NCBI RefSeq assembly: GCF_002135375.1
Contig: NZ_NEGH01000004.1
Span: 216,053 to 280,052, forward strand
From: Acinetobacter sp. ANC 4558
Lineage (GTDB): Bacteria > Pseudomonadota > Gammaproteobacteria > Pseudomonadales > Moraxellaceae
Length of the DNA: 64,000 nt
Reading direction: 5' to 3'
Positions 35,886 through 47,048 of this stretch are shown here, piece by piece. The notes beneath the pieces are model-generated. The model was given only the letters and a program-made list of their open reading frames with translations. It did no database searches and had not been told where the DNA came from. Each line of letters opens with the position of its first letter. Within the stretch, counting starts at the first letter, position 1. The translations under genes were made by a program, and so were the position numbers.

Positions 35886-37586
35886 ATGGTACTAGAAACG
35901 ACCGTAACAAAAAAACCTTTATATACACCTTATGCAGGTAACACTCTATTAGAATTACCTTTATTAAATAAAGGCTCAGCTTTCTCAGTGGAAGAACGCA
36001 CGAATTTTAATTTACATGGTCTTATTCCACATGTAATTGAAAGTATTGAAGAGCAAAGTCAACGCTCTTATCAACAGTTTAGTGCATTTAGCGATGCAAT
36101 TAACAAACATATCTATTTAAGAAATATTCAAGATACGAATGAAACCTTGTTCTATCATTTAATTGAAAACCATTTAAGTGAGATGATGCCAATTATCTAT
36201 ACACCTACTGTAGGTGAGGCATGTCAAAGGTTTTCAGATATTTACCGTCGTCATCGGGGCGTCTTTATTTCTTACCCTGATCGTGAGCATATTGATGCTA
36301 TTTTGCATAATGTAAATAAGAAAAATGTCAAAGTGATCGTCATTACAGATGGCGAGCGAATTCTAGGTTTAGGTGACCAAGGAATTGGTGGAATGGGAAT
36401 TCCAATTGGAAAGCTTTCTTTATATACCGCATGCGGTGGTATTAGCCCAGCTTATACTTTACCTATCACTTTAGATGTCGGTACAAATAATCAACAGTTA
36501 TTGAATGATCCTATTTATATGGGATGTAAACAACCGCGTATTAGTGGTGATGAATATTATGCTTTTGTAGATGAAGTTATTACTGCTATTAAAAAACTTT
36601 GGCCTGAAGCCTTAGTTCAATTTGAAGATTTTGCACAAAATAATGCGATGCCATTATTACAAAAATATCGCGATAATTTACGTTGTTTTAATGATGATAT
36701 TCAGGGTACAGCAGCAGTTTCTGTTGGTAGTTTAATTGCTGCATCTCGTGCGGCTGGCAAGCAAGTTAAAGATCAAGTCGTTACTTTCTTAGGTGCTGGA
36801 TCAGCAGGCTGTGGTATTGCTGAGCAAATTATTGCTCAAATGGTTTTTGAAGGTTTAACAGAAGCTGAAGCACGTGCGCGTGTTTATATGGTTGATCGTT
36901 TTGGTTTAATTACTGAAAATCAGCCAAATTTGTTAGATTTTCAGCGTAATTTAGCACAAAAACCCGAAGGTGTTGCTGCGTGGGCAGATGCGAATGGTGT
37001 AATTTCACTCTTAGATGTCGTGACTTATGCGAAGCCAACTGTATTGATCGGGGTCTCTGGTCAACCTGGATTATTTACTGAAGAAGTGATTAAGACATTG
37101 GCACAAAATTGTGAGCGGCCAATTGTTATGCCATTATCTAATCCAACATCTCGCGTTGAAGCAGTACCTGCAGATATTTTAAATTGGACAGAAGGTAAGG
37201 CGCTTATTGCTACAGGTAGTCCATTTGCACCTGTAAATTATCATGGAAAATTACATAATATTTCTCAATGTAATAATTCTTATATTTTTCCTGGTATTGG
37301 TTTAGGTGTTATTGCATCGGGTGCAACACATGTGACAGATAGCATGCTGATGGCATCAAGTAATGCATTAGCAGATTGTTCACCTAAATTGAATGATATA
37401 GAAGCAGATTTATTACCAGATATTGATGATATTCAGAAAGTTTCTAAAGCAATTGCATTTAAAGTTGCTAAGGCAGCAGTAGAGTCTGGTGTTGCCCAGC
37501 AAGTGAGTGATGAACAACTCAAGCAAGCTATAGAAGATAATTTCTGGAAACCAGAATATCGTGAGTATAAGCGTGTGACTTTCTAA
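35886..37586 (+). CDS. maeA: NAD-dependent malic enzyme (MaeA/SfcA type)
   Basis: 566 aa. [20 protein letters not shown], the catalytic-site run [23 protein letters not shown] and the NAD-binding [13 protein letters not shown] are the malic-enzyme signatures. It oxidatively decarboxylates malate to pyruvate. Of starts at 35865 (TTG), 35874 (ATG) and 35886 (ATG), the last gives the family's usual length and an N-terminus aligned with the E. coli type. Followed directly by a terminator. Confidence 0.93.
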   Translation: MVLETTVTKKPLYTPYAGNTLLELPLLNKGSAFSVEERTNFNLHGLIPHVIESIEEQSQRSYQQFSAFSDAINKHIYLRNIQDTNETLFYHLIENHLSEMMPIIYTPTVGEACQRFSDIYRRHRGVFISYPDREHIDAILHNVNKKNVKVIVITDGERILGLGDQGIGGMGIPIGKLSLYTACGGISPAYTLPITLDVGTNNQQLLNDPIYMGCKQPRISGDEYYAFVDEVITAIKKLWPEALVQFEDFAQNNAMPLLQKYRDNLRCFNDDIQGTAAVSVGSLIAASRAAGKQVKDQVVTFLGAGSAGCGIAEQIIAQMVFEGLTEAEARARVYMVDRFGLITENQPNLLDFQRNLAQKPEGVAAWADANGVISLLDVVTYAKPTVLIGVSGQPGLFTEEVIKTLAQNCERPIVMPLSNPTSRVEAVPADILNWTEGKALIATGSPFAPVNYHGKLHNISQCNNSYIFPGIGLGVIASGATHVTDSMLMASSNALADCSPKLNDIEADLLPDIDDIQKVSKAIAFKVAKAAVESGVAQQVSDEQLKQAIEDNFWKPEYREYKRVTF

Positions 37587-37611
37587 CGAGGTTAACTAAA
37601 AGAGTGCAATC

Positions 37612-37635
37612 AAAAGGGAGCGAATGCTCCCTTTT
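37612..37635 (+). terminator. Terminator after maeA
   Basis: AAAAGGGAGC / GCTCCCTTTT with a GAAT loop and a following TTATT; a strong stem 26 bp after the stop. Confidence 0.85.
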
Positions 37636-37692
37636 ATTATTTAAATGAGTATTTGACCTTAAAATTGTCGGGCTCATTAGTCATATTATAAT

Positions 37693-38613
37693 TTAATTTT
37701 CTAAAATTTCTTCTAAAACCTCTTCGCTTGGGGCAAAGTAATAAGCCCCATCTTTTGGTGTTACAAAGTGTAATAGACGATCATGAATACCATCACCACT
37801 GGTTCCAAACATATGGAAAAGCATATCATCAATGGTTTTTAAATTATTGGTATATGCCACAAAGTATAGCCCTTGATCACCTTGCCCATCACCATAAGGA
37901 AGAGAATGTCGAAGAATAGCGAGTTCTTCTCCCTGATCATCTTCAATCACAACACGTGCAACATGTGAGTTTTCTGGTTTAACATCATCCTCTAATTCAA
38001 TACTTTCAAGTTTAGTACGACCAATCACATTTTCTTGAGCATCAACTTTTAGTTTTTTCCATTTTTCTAAATTGTGTGCATAGCGCTGAGCAAAAATGAA
38101 AGAACCATCTTTAAAAATACCAGCGTCTTTACTTAATAATGCGGTTTCTGCCCGATCATCAGGAAACTGTGGGTTTTCTGTACCATCAATAAAACCAGTT
38201 AAATCACGACCTTCGAAGTTACGGAAACAAGCACGTTCTTCGAGAACCTCCACTTGCGATTGTATATCTTCAAAAAAAGCTTGGCTTAATGCAAAACAGA
38301 CATCAACACGTTGTGACGCAATATGAATAAAGAGATCTGCGGCAACAACTGGCATTTCAAATGAACCATGAATAGGTTCGAGTTGTTTGAAATTATCAGG
38401 TACTTGAGGATAAAGCTGACTCCAAAGTTCTGGGCCAAAAGCGACAGCAGTTTTAATTTCAGCATGAGGATGTTGTGAAATTAGGCGATCACGAGTAGAA
38501 AATAAATATTGTAATTTTTCTTTTAATTTTTTAATTGATAAATCTTTTAAACGTAAACTAATAAATCGAGCATGATCCGATGGTAAGGGCAAAATTACAG
38601 ATTGGGCAGTCAT
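37693..38613 (-). CDS. Dyp-type heme peroxidase (YfeX-like)
   Basis: 306 aa. The conserved GFIDGTENP (the GXXDG motif with the catalytic Asp), the heme ligand region ENSHVARVVI and the C-terminal RLLHFVTPKDGAYYF are Dyp-family markers. Cytoplasmic: no signal peptide is visible. Such enzymes use H2O2 to oxidise dyes and porphyrinogens. ATG 38613, monocistronic. Confidence 0.93.
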   Translation of the reverse strand: MTAQSVILPLPSDHARFISLRLKDLSIKKLKEKLQYLFSTRDRLISQHPHAEIKTAVAFGPELWSQLYPQVPDNFKQLEPIHGSFEMPVVAADLFIHIASQRVDVCFALSQAFFEDIQSQVEVLEERACFRNFEGRDLTGFIDGTENPQFPDDRAETALLSKDAGIFKDGSFIFAQRYAHNLEKWKKLKVDAQENVIGRTKLESIELEDDVKPENSHVARVVIEDDQGEELAILRHSLPYGDGQGDQGLYFVAYTNNLKTIDDMLFHMFGTSGDGIHDRLLHFVTPKDGAYYFAPSEEVLEEILEN

Positions 38614-38784
38614 TCATGGCTCCTAAGTATTTTATTTTCTGTAGTGGCTTTAGCTATTGTGCCTGAATGATAATTATATGAATAGTATGTTATTAAGTTT
38701 ACACATTTAAATTTTGTCTTTTAATTATAGAAAATATTTTATAATTTAGTAGTCGATAGTAGTTGTTAAATTAGTGCGTAAAAT

Positions 38785-39408
38785 ATGTCATATCAAATGT
38801 GGTTTGCTTTTATGTTGGCGTGTTGGATAATTAGTATCTCGCCTGGTGCAGGTGCAATTGCTTCTATGTCGAGTGGCTTAAATTACGGATTTCGTCATGG
38901 ATATTGGAATGCATTGGGACTTCAGTTAGCACTTCTCATACAAATTGGGGTTATTGCAGCGGGGGCAGGGGTGCTTTTTGCAACGACGCCGTGGGCTTTT
39001 TTAATCGTAAAGTGGTTTGGTGTAGGTTATCTATTATATCTTGCATATTTGCAATGGAAAGCACCGATTCAAAATATTGAAATATCGAATGGCTTACAGA
39101 ATAAGTCTCGCAAAAAGTTAATTATTCACGGTTTTTTGGTCAATTTAAGTAATCCAAAGGCCATTGTTTTCTTATTGGCAGTTTTACCTCAGTTTTTAGA
39201 TTTAACGCGACCGCAACCTACTCAATATGCCATCATGGCAATGACGATGATCACGATTGATTTAATTGTGATGGCAGGTTATACAGGGTTAGCTTCAAAA
39301 GTTTTGCGTATATTAAAATCACCGAAACAACAAAAATATTTAAATCGAACTTTTGCGGGTCTATTTTCAGGTGCAGCATTTTTATTAAGTTTAGTACGTC
39401 AATCATAA
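38785..39408 (+). CDS. LysE/RhtB-family exporter (first of two)
   Basis: 207 aa with six helices. ISISPGAGAIASMSSGL and GFLVNLSNPKAIVFLLAVLPQF match the RhtB branch, homoserine/threonine-type efflux. It is followed by a second LysE protein after 18 bp. Confidence 0.88.
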   Translation: MSYQMWFAFMLACWIISISPGAGAIASMSSGLNYGFRHGYWNALGLQLALLIQIGVIAAGAGVLFATTPWAFLIVKWFGVGYLLYLAYLQWKAPIQNIEISNGLQNKSRKKLIIHGFLVNLSNPKAIVFLLAVLPQFLDLTRPQPTQYAIMAMTMITIDLIVMAGYTGLASKVLRILKSPKQQKYLNRTFAGLFSGAAFLLSLVRQS

Positions 39409-39426
39409 GCGTCATGGGTTAATCAT

Positions 39427-40047
39427 GTGAATTATTTTGATTTCTATTTATATATCATCAGTGTTGTAATTATGATAGCAACGCCTGGTCCTGTCATGAT
39501 TTTGGTGGCAAGTGCGGGTTTGAAAGGTGGATATGTTAGTGCATTAAAAACTATTCTGGGTACGAATCTAGCATCTTTGCTTCTGATTGCTATTTCAATA
39601 TTGATTATTAAAGGAATTTTTGATGTTAATGAATGGTTGTTCATTGGTATTAAAATAATTGGATGTTTCTATATTGCCTATTTGGGCTTTGAAATTTTAA
39701 AAGAAGTACATCAAACCAAAGAACAGAAAGTTCAAGCGATTTCACCAATCAGTGGTGGGTTAAAAAAAGGTTTTTTGGTGGGTATTTCGAACCCGAAAGA
39801 TATTATTTTCTTTTCATCATTTTTTCCTCAATTTATTGGGGTGCATACCAATATCAATATCAGCTTAAGTATTTTAGTGCTAGCTTGGATTATTTTAGAC
39901 TTTCTGACTTTGTCTTTCGTTTATTTGGGTTTTAATAAACTGGCACAAAGTCAGTATTACTCTAAAATATTGACGCTCTGTGGTTGGTTTCTAGTGATAA
40001 TTGCAATTTATGGTGTATATAGCTCTGTCGCGGTATTAATAAATTGA
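39427..40047 (+). CDS. LysE-family exporter (second of two)
   Basis: 206 aa, GTG start at 39427. ATPGPVMILVASAGLKGGY and GISNPKDIIFFSSFFPQF are the family motifs. It is a paralog of the neighbouring gene but not closely alike, so not a recent duplication. Its last 12 bp overlap the end of the convergent DUF2938 gene. Confidence 0.88.
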   Translation: MNYFDFYLYIISVVIMIATPGPVMILVASAGLKGGYVSALKTILGTNLASLLLIAISILIIKGIFDVNEWLFIGIKIIGCFYIAYLGFEILKEVHQTKEQKVQAISPISGGLKKGFLVGISNPKDIIFFSSFFPQFIGVHTNINISLSILVLAWIILDFLTLSFVYLGFNKLAQSQYYSKILTLCGWFLVIIAIYGVYSSVAVLIN

Positions 40048-40518
40048 GATGCATAGCCTATAAGCATAATACAGTCCTAAGCCAAACAGACTATGCGCAA
40101 TAAGACTGTTTCTAATGCTTTTAAGAGGATTTGGTGTTTTTTGTGCAAAAATACCAAATCCTAAAACGGGTTGTAGAATGATGAAAGGAAATAATGTTGT
40201 GATCAAGGCAAAGATCAGTGTATTTAATAGATTAATCTCATAATTAAAATATGTGCTACTGATGAAGTATAAATAAGTCCATCCAATTCCAGTCGCATAA
40301 TGAATCAGCCACCCTACACATAATTCATGCTTTATAGCGGAGGTATTAAGAATAGTATTGTGACTAAACTTAAAATTTTTCCATGATAAAACCCAACGAC
40401 CAATTAGGGCATAATTTAATGGAATAATTTTAAATATTTTTTGATTCAGAATACTGAAAATATCCATAAATATTGTTGCAAGAATGCCAATAGCAATGGT
40501 ATGCATAAAGAAAAGCAT
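40036..40518 (-). CDS. DUF2938 membrane protein
   Basis: 160 aa, four helices. GILATIFMDIFSILNQKIF, GRWVLSWKNFKFSHN and VGWLIHYATGIGWTY with QPVLGFGIFAQKTPNP fit DUF2938 inner-membrane proteins of unknown function. Divergent from a MerR gene with a perfect 20-bp palindrome in between, which suggests MerR-type control of this gene. ATG 40518; a second ATG at 40506 is possible. Confidence 0.78.
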   Translation of the reverse strand: MLFFMHTIAIGILATIFMDIFSILNQKIFKIIPLNYALIGRWVLSWKNFKFSHNTILNTSAIKHELCVGWLIHYATGIGWTYLYFISSTYFNYEINLLNTLIFALITTLFPFIILQPVLGFGIFAQKTPNPLKSIRNSLIAHSLFGLGLYYAYRLCISIY

Positions 40519-40562
40519 TGTGCTGTTTTCCTATTTTTGATTGAATGGCATTCTAGTTTCCA

Positions 40563-40582
40563 ACTTAAAGTTAACTTTAAGT
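40563..40582. promoter_or_regulatory. Perfect 20-bp palindrome, MerR operator
   Basis: ACTTAAAGTTAACTTTAAGT is fully self-complementary. Its left and right arms and central GTTAAC resemble operators of SoxR/MerR-type activators. A minus-strand TTGACT (40585-40580) overlaps it; the -10 could not be assigned with a normal spacing. Confidence 0.8.
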
Positions 40583-40595
40583 CAAGAGGTCTTTT

Positions 40596-40973
40596 ATGCA
40601 AGAAATCGATATTGGAGTTTTATCAAAATTAAGCGGATTATCTACAGCCACGATTCGATTTTATGAATCTAAGGGTTTAATAAAATCAATGGGCCGAAAA
40701 GGCTTAAGAAGACAGTATTCAGAACATATTTTACCCACCGTAAAATTGATTAAGTTTTTAAGAGAAGGTGGATTGTCTATCGCTGAGATTGAAAAAATAT
40801 TTATTTCTAATCATCGTATTCAGGTCAATAGAAGGGAGATTAGTGAAAAAATACATGATATCGAATTGAAAATTAATCATTTATTGGAAATGAAAAGTAT
40901 TTTACAACACATGGAACATTGTCCTTTTGAGGATCATTTACGTTGTCCAGATTTTATTAAAATAATTTCTTAA
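40596..40973 (+). CDS. MerR-family transcriptional regulator
   Basis: 125 aa. The N-terminal HTH VLSKLSGLSTATIRFYESKG (about 8-27) and RRQYSEHILPTVKLIKFLRE define the MerR fold, followed by a dimerisation coiled coil (75-105). C-terminal cysteines in HCPFEDHLRCPDF could bind metal or redox ligands, though the pattern is not SoxR CxxCxC. It is the likely regulator of the divergent DUF2938 gene through the shared palindrome. Confidence 0.9.
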   Translation: MQEIDIGVLSKLSGLSTATIRFYESKGLIKSMGRKGLRRQYSEHILPTVKLIKFLREGGLSIAEIEKIFISNHRIQVNRREISEKIHDIELKINHLLEMKSILQHMEHCPFEDHLRCPDFIKIIS

Positions 40974-41026
40974 GATTTTAAATATTTTTATACTGTGTAA
41001 TATTTAAAATCTTAGAAAAAGAAGAT

Positions 41027-41827
41027 CTAAATAGTTTTTTTAATTTTTTGTATTGAAAATATTGCAGCAAATATAATAGCCATGGTTAGGACAATACTTA
41101 AGCCTGTAGAAATATCTAGCGCAGCACTTGACCATAAACCAATTGAGATCCCGACTTGGGCTGTAATAAATGCCCAAATGACCATTTGTTTTGGTGAATG
41201 TGCCAATAAGCGTGCGGTTAAAGCAGGAATAACCAGTAAAGCTCCCATTAATAGCGAACCCACTGCACGTAATGCCAGTACCGTAAATAAAGCTAAGAGT
41301 AGCATGAAGATTAAACGTTGCCATTTTGCATTAACACCTTCACTCATCGCTATATCAGGATCTATTGCAATTTGAATTTGTGCTTGCCAAGAACGATATA
41401 GAATCAACAATGCAATGAGAATAATGAGGATAAAAAAAGGCAAATCTTGCCAAGAAATTTGTAATAAATCACCAAATAAGTAACTTAAAAGTTCAGGACG
41501 TAAACTGGGTAAATTTTGAATTAATAATAAACCTGAGCATAGAAGTGTCGCAGAACAAAGTGCCAATAAAGCATCATTTGGTAAGCGTGGATCATGGAGA
41601 ATCCAGAGAATTCCAACCAGTAACAAGGCCAATAAGCCGACCCCTAACCAAAGTGGTAACTGAAGAATTCCTGCAATGGCTACGCCTAATAAAGTGCCAT
41701 GTGCCATGGTATCGGCAAAGAAAGACATTCGTCGCCAAAGCATCAAACAACCTAAAGGTGCAGTTAGGAAAACTAAGAGTGTTCCCATGGTCCATGCAGG
41801 TAATAACAATTGTAACCATTCCATCAT
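41027..41827 (-). CDS. znuB: Zinc ABC transporter permease ZnuB
   Basis: 266 aa with seven to eight membrane helices, ABC-3 family. GCLMLWRRMSFFADTMAHGTLLG near the N-terminus is the ABC-3 cytoplasmic loop that docks to the ATPase; LRAVGSLLMGALLVIPALTAR is the conserved C-terminal helix. It imports zinc with ZnuA and ZnuC. Good GGAAGCG Shine-Dalgarno. Gene order zur-znuC-znuB on the minus strand, opposite to znuA. Confidence 0.95.
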   Translation of the reverse strand: MMEWLQLLLPAWTMGTLLVFLTAPLGCLMLWRRMSFFADTMAHGTLLGVAIAGILQLPLWLGVGLLALLLVGILWILHDPRLPNDALLALCSATLLCSGLLLIQNLPSLRPELLSYLFGDLLQISWQDLPFFILIILIALLILYRSWQAQIQIAIDPDIAMSEGVNAKWQRLIFMLLLALFTVLALRAVGSLLMGALLVIPALTARLLAHSPKQMVIWAFITAQVGISIGLWSSAALDISTGLSIVLTMAIIFAAIFSIQKIKKTI

Positions 41828-41830
41828 GGT

Positions 41831-42622
41831 TTACGCTTCCGGTTCTGGGTGAATGTGAGGGCGAGAGTCATGTTGGCAAGGTGTTGCAACATCACCATGT
41901 ACACAGTGATCATGATGGTGTTGATAATACACGCGACTTTTTCCAAAAATTGCTTGATATTCAGGATGTTGTTGAATACTTTCAGGAAGCCCACTACAGC
42001 AAATATGTTTGTTTAGGCATACAACGCGATGAGTACCTTGCATAACCCATTGTAAATCATGGGAAACTATAAGTACGGCACAACCATATTTAGCAGGAAG
42101 ACTGCGCACATAATCATAAAGTTCAGCTTCCGACTGAATATCTAAGCCCTGCATGGGTTCGTCTAAAACTAAAACATCGGGTTGGCGGAGTAATGCTCGT
42201 GCTAATAGCACTCGCTGACGTTCGCCACCTGAAAGTTGTTGTACTTTCGCATCTTTTAATTTGGTAATACCTGTATCGTGAATAATTTCTTCCTTTAATA
42301 CAGATGTACACTTTTCTAATGCCAATAAGTCTTTTACACGAAGCGGGAGGCTATGAGAAGGATTGAATTTTTGTGGAACATAGGCAAATTTAAGTGCTGA
42401 GATTGTTTTAATTTTCCCAGAATTGGGTTTAAGTATGCCAAGCAATACTTTAATTAAAGTTGATTTTCCTGCACCATTTGGACCAATGAGCGTGACAATT
42501 TCTTGTGGATTTAAATTGAAATCTACATTTTTTAAAATTTCACGATCATCGATACGAACAAAAATGTTCTGTAATTCAATCAGTGGCGTAGTTGGTTTTA
42601 TGGTATGCGGCACTGCTGACAT
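41831..42622 (-). CDS. znuC: Zinc ABC transporter ATPase ZnuC
   Basis: 263 aa. Walker A GPNGAGKST, signature LSGGERQRV and Walker B VLVLDEP are intact. The C-terminal tail after about 225 is His-rich (YYQHHHDHCVHGD), typical of ZnuC and perhaps a zinc-binding tail. Its start overlaps the 3' end of zur by 25 bp, indicating coupling; znuB follows after 3 bp. Confidence 0.96.
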   Translation of the reverse strand: MSAVPHTIKPTTPLIELQNIFVRIDDREILKNVDFNLNPQEIVTLIGPNGAGKSTLIKVLLGILKPNSGKIKTISALKFAYVPQKFNPSHSLPLRVKDLLALEKCTSVLKEEIIHDTGITKLKDAKVQQLSGGERQRVLLARALLRQPDVLVLDEPMQGLDIQSEAELYDYVRSLPAKYGCAVLIVSHDLQWVMQGTHRVVCLNKHICCSGLPESIQQHPEYQAIFGKSRVYYQHHHDHCVHGDVATPCQHDSRPHIHPEPEA

Positions 42623-43092
42623 ATCCCAGAAATTTCAATAATACTATGGTGTGCTGTAAATCCATCTGAAGAAGAAATACTTTCTAATTGCTGTAATAAT
42701 GCTTGAGCAGATGCTTCTTTTACAATTTTACATTCTGTACAAATTAAAAAAGCGGCTTGATGACCTTCTCTTGGGTGGCAGCAAGGAATGTATGCATTAA
42801 TCGAGGTTAAACGGTGGATTAATCCTTTTTCTAATAAAAAATCCAAGGAACGATACACAGTTGGCGGGGCAGCTGGACGGTCGGAATCACTTTTGATTTT
42901 TGCCAATAAATCGTACGCACCCATTGGACCAGAGGCATTTAAAATAAGTTCTAGAACTTCTTTGCGTAAAGGCGTGAGGCGTGAACCTGTTGCAGCACAT
43001 ATTTTTTCAGCATCGATTAATCGTTGACCAACATTGTGGTGGTCGTGCACGCCATGTAAGGTATCGTGAAGTTCATGAGAACAAATACTCAT
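42598..43092 (-). CDS. zur: Zinc uptake repressor Zur
   Basis: 164 aa, Fur family. N-terminal His-rich start (HELHDTLHGVHDHH), HTH APPTVYRSLDFLLEKGLIHR, and two CxxC sites (CTECK and CQQCR) for structural zinc. ATG 43092 is preceded by GAGG at 6 nt; the longer frame beginning at 43149 lacks a ribosome site. It represses znuA and its own operon when zinc is sufficient via the box at 43180-43196. Confidence 0.93.
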   Translation of the reverse strand: MSICSHELHDTLHGVHDHHNVGQRLIDAEKICAATGSRLTPLRKEVLELILNASGPMGAYDLLAKIKSDSDRPAAPPTVYRSLDFLLEKGLIHRLTSINAYIPCCHPREGHQAAFLICTECKIVKEASAQALLQQLESISSSDGFTAHHSIIEISGICQQCRIP

Positions 43093-43179
43093 CGTAGCCT
43101 CATTCGCATAGAAAATTAGACATTTCATAGTAACATGAAGCAATTGCACTTATGAAATAGCATATAAATTTTTATTTAT

Positions 43180-43196
43180 TTGTTATATTATAACAA
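43180..43196. promoter_or_regulatory. Zur box between zur and znuA
   Basis: TTGTTATATTATAACAA: perfect 8-bp arms around a central base. It fits the Zur/Fur-family palindrome and lies 28 bp before the znuA ATG and 88 bp before the divergent zur ATG. Confidence 0.88.
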
Positions 43197-43223
43197 TTCC
43201 GAAATAATTTGTTGATACATTTT

Positions 43224-44063
43224 ATGTCTCGCATTCTTGCTTTTATTTCTTTATTTATGTTCAGTGCTTTGGGGTGGTCTCAAGGAATTGTTGTCTCAAC
43301 GCATCCAATTTATTTAATTGCGCAAGAAGTAACAAAAGGCATTGAAACACCACAATTGTTGTTGGGCGATCAGACAGGTCATGATGTAACCTTAACGCCA
43401 AAACATCGGAAAATGATTAATGATGCATCTTTGCTAATTTGGTTAGGTCCTCAACATGAAGCACCGTTAACCAAGTTGTTGGCGAATAATCCAACCGCAA
43501 TTTCTATTTTAGATTCAAATTTAATTCAAGAATTACCCTTACGGAACACGAAAGGGCAGGCGATCAAAAATACGGTAGATACGCATGTTTGGTTAGATCC
43601 AAATAATGCAATTAGAATTGGCTTTTTCATTGCAGCGTTACGTTCACAGCAAAAACCAGAATTAAAAGAACAATATTGGGATAATGCACGTAGTTTTGCA
43701 AAAGAGATGATTGAAGCATCTAATAAATATGGTGCAAATACCGTAACACGCCCATATTGGTCATATCATGACGCCTATCAGTATTTGGAGCGTGCATTAA
43801 ATTTAAAATTTGCAGGTGCTTTGACATCAGATCCACATGTTGCGCCAACTTTGGCACAAATTAAATATTTAAATGATAATCGTCCTTATAAGAAAATGTG
43901 CTTATTGGCAGAAGGGCATGCTAGTAAAAATCAGTATCAGAAATTAGATCCAATTGTATTTCAAAAAGTTGATGAAAGTATGGTGGGTGAAGATAATTTC
44001 ATACAGGCTTGGGTGAAGTTGGCGACGGACGCACAGAAATGTGTATTAAATGCACAAAAATAA
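43224..44063 (+). CDS. znuA: Zinc ABC transporter periplasmic binding protein ZnuA
   Basis: 279 aa. A cleavable-type signal peptide spans about residues 1-20 (MSRILAFISLFMFSALGWSQ). STHPIYLIAQEV, the LIWLGPQHEAPLTKLL loop and the WSYHDAYQYLERALNL region with a histidine ligand are ZnuA hallmarks. The usual His-rich loop is short. ATG 43224 is chosen because an upstream TTG at 43209 would spoil the signal peptide. Divergent from zur-znuCB and controlled by the Zur box. Confidence 0.93.
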   Translation: MSRILAFISLFMFSALGWSQGIVVSTHPIYLIAQEVTKGIETPQLLLGDQTGHDVTLTPKHRKMINDASLLIWLGPQHEAPLTKLLANNPTAISILDSNLIQELPLRNTKGQAIKNTVDTHVWLDPNNAIRIGFFIAALRSQQKPELKEQYWDNARSFAKEMIEASNKYGANTVTRPYWSYHDAYQYLERALNLKFAGALTSDPHVAPTLAQIKYLNDNRPYKKMCLLAEGHASKNQYQKLDPIVFQKVDESMVGEDNFIQAWVKLATDAQKCVLNAQK

Positions 44064-44140
44064 AATATTTTTTCATAAATTGTAAATTTCATACTGTTAT
44101 TAATTAGTTGCAAAAAATATCTACTAAGGTCGGGAAAAGA

Positions 44141-44169
44141 TTGCATGTTCAGGGGTGTAACTCTATAAT
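44141..44169 (+). promoter_or_regulatory. atp operon promoter
   Basis: TTGCAT (44141-44146), 17 bp, TATAAT (44164-44169), a near-consensus sigma-70 promoter; a leader of about 58 nt would follow before atpI. Confidence 0.85.
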
Positions 44170-44233
44170 GCCTGCGATAAAAAACGATCATCAGTTGAAC
44201 TTGACCAACATTTATGTTGTGAGTAGATAGATA

Positions 44234-44632
44234 ATGAGCCGAACTAGTCGCATGATTGACCGACGATTAGCGAAAGCTTTGGTCTTCTTGCAAACGTTAA
44301 TGATACCGATTTCAGCCTTGATTGCATGGCTTATAAAAGATGAAGTCGCAGCTTTAAGTGCCGCACTTGGTGCCTCGGTTTGCTGGCTTGCAAGTTGTTA
44401 TTTTACATGGCAATCATTTCGTACAGCAGGTGCGAGAGCATCTAAACAAGTTCTATTGAACATGTATAGAGGTATGCTGGGTAAGTTTGCAATTTTGATC
44501 GTAGGATTCATTTTAATTTTAAGCAATGTAAAACCGTTATCCCCGGTTGCATTGTTTTGTGGTTTTATTCTTGTGCAAAGTATGACGTGGATAGCTCCTT
44601 ATTGGGCGTCACGTCTACAAAAGCGAGTATAA
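44234..44632 (+). CDS. atpI: ATP synthase protein I
   Basis: 132 aa with four membrane helices. It is the AtpI-type assembly protein usually first in the operon, aiding c-ring assembly and magnesium. It begins MSRTSRMIDRRLAK, with a basic N-terminus; the fold is recognised mainly by position upstream of atpB. Separated from atpB by 103 bp. Confidence 0.85.
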   Translation: MSRTSRMIDRRLAKALVFLQTLMIPISALIAWLIKDEVAALSAALGASVCWLASCYFTWQSFRTAGARASKQVLLNMYRGMLGKFAILIVGFILILSNVKPLSPVALFCGFILVQSMTWIAPYWASRLQKRV

Positions 44633-44732
44633 AGGCTACAAAAATTGAAAAGTTTTTTGGGAGCCGAGTGAGATATCAAGCAGCACGCGATGTTCACTCT
44701 CTCCTTTAGTATTTGACATTGACCAGGTGTGA

Positions 44733-45611
<879 letters not shown>

Positions 45612-45660
45612 TGGTATTGCCTAGTTTACACATGTTAACTAGGCACAATTTTTATTTTAA

Positions 45661-45939
<279 letters not shown>

Positions 45940-45982
45940 TCAGCTTAATTCCCAAAAACCACTATTTGAGGAATAGAGAGCA

Positions 45983-46453
45983 ATGAATATCAACCTCACA
46001 TTGATTGGCCAAGCAATTGCATTTGCGATCTTTGTCGCATTCTGCATGAAGTTTGTCTGGCCACCACTAATCAATGCGATTAGTGAGCGTCAGCGTCGTA
46101 TCGCTGATGGCTTAAATGCTGCTGAAAAAGCAAAAGCTGATCTTGCGGATGCGCAAGCTCAAGTTAAAGCTGAATTAGATGCAGCTAAAGCACAAGCGGC
46201 TCAATTGATCGAACAAGCGAACCGTCGTGCGGCACAATTGGTAGAAGAATCTCGTACTCAAGCGACTGCTGAGGGTGAGCGTATTCGTCAACAGGCTAAA
46301 GAAGCTGTTGATACAGAAATCAATGCTGCTCGCGAAGAATTACGTCAACAAGTTGCTGCTCTTGCAGTTGCTGGTGCAGAAAAAATTCTGAACCAACAAG
46401 TTGATGCAGAAGCTCACAATGCCATGCTTACTCAGCTGGCTGCTAAACTTTAA
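45983..46453 (+). CDS. atpF: ATP synthase subunit b
   Basis: 156 aa. One N-terminal membrane helix (5-25) then a long right-handed coiled coil of Ala/Lys/Glu repeats (30-150), the peripheral stalk. ATG 45983 with GAGGAATAGAG upstream. Confidence 0.97.
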   Translation: MNINLTLIGQAIAFAIFVAFCMKFVWPPLINAISERQRRIADGLNAAEKAKADLADAQAQVKAELDAAKAQAAQLIEQANRRAAQLVEESRTQATAEGERIRQQAKEAVDTEINAAREELRQQVAALAVAGAEKILNQQVDAEAHNAMLTQLAAKL

Positions 46454-46465
46454 GCGAGGCGGACT

Positions 46466-47002
46466 ATGGCTGAACTCTTGACGTTGGCACGCCCATACGC
46501 AAAAGCAGCATTTGCTTATGCAACTGAGCAAAATGCAACTGACAACTGGTCAAATGCATTAGAAGTGCTTAGTGCTGCTGTACAAGATGACGCATTTTCA
46601 GCTTACTTAAATCGCCCTGAGCTTACTCCTGCTGAGCAGGTAAGTCTTTTTGCTAAAGTATTGGGTGAAGAGCAAACGACAGCAGTGTCAAATTTTTTGA
46701 CATTACTTGCTGAAAATAATCGTTTGATCCTTCTTCCTGAAATCTTAGCAGAATACGAGCAGCTCAAATCACAGAATAACAACAATGTGGACGTCATTAT
46801 TGAATCGGCTTTCCCATTGTCTGCTGAACAAGAAAATTTGTTGAAGACTGCACTTGAAAAGCATTTCAATAGTACAGTTTCTATTTCAGTAGAAGTAAAT
46901 CCAGCGTTAATTGCTGGTGTAGTTATTCGTGCAGGCGACCAAGTGATAGATGATTCTGCGCTTAACAAGCTTGAAAAAATGCGGACGCGTCTTCTTGCGT
47001 AA
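46466..47002 (+). CDS. atpH: ATP synthase subunit delta
   Basis: 178 aa. Links the peripheral stalk to the head. The N-terminal helical bundle starts [13 protein letters not shown], and the C-terminal [25 protein letters not shown] is the subunit-delta signature. 12 bp after atpF. Confidence 0.96.
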   Translation: MAELLTLARPYAKAAFAYATEQNATDNWSNALEVLSAAVQDDAFSAYLNRPELTPAEQVSLFAKVLGEEQTTAVSNFLTLLAENNRLILLPEILAEYEQLKSQNNNNVDVIIESAFPLSAEQENLLKTALEKHFNSTVSISVEVNPALIAGVVIRAGDQVIDDSALNKLEKMRTRLLA

Positions 47003-47048
47003 TTGTAGATAAGAAGACTGAACTTTAAAAAGATTGAGGTATAGCGCA

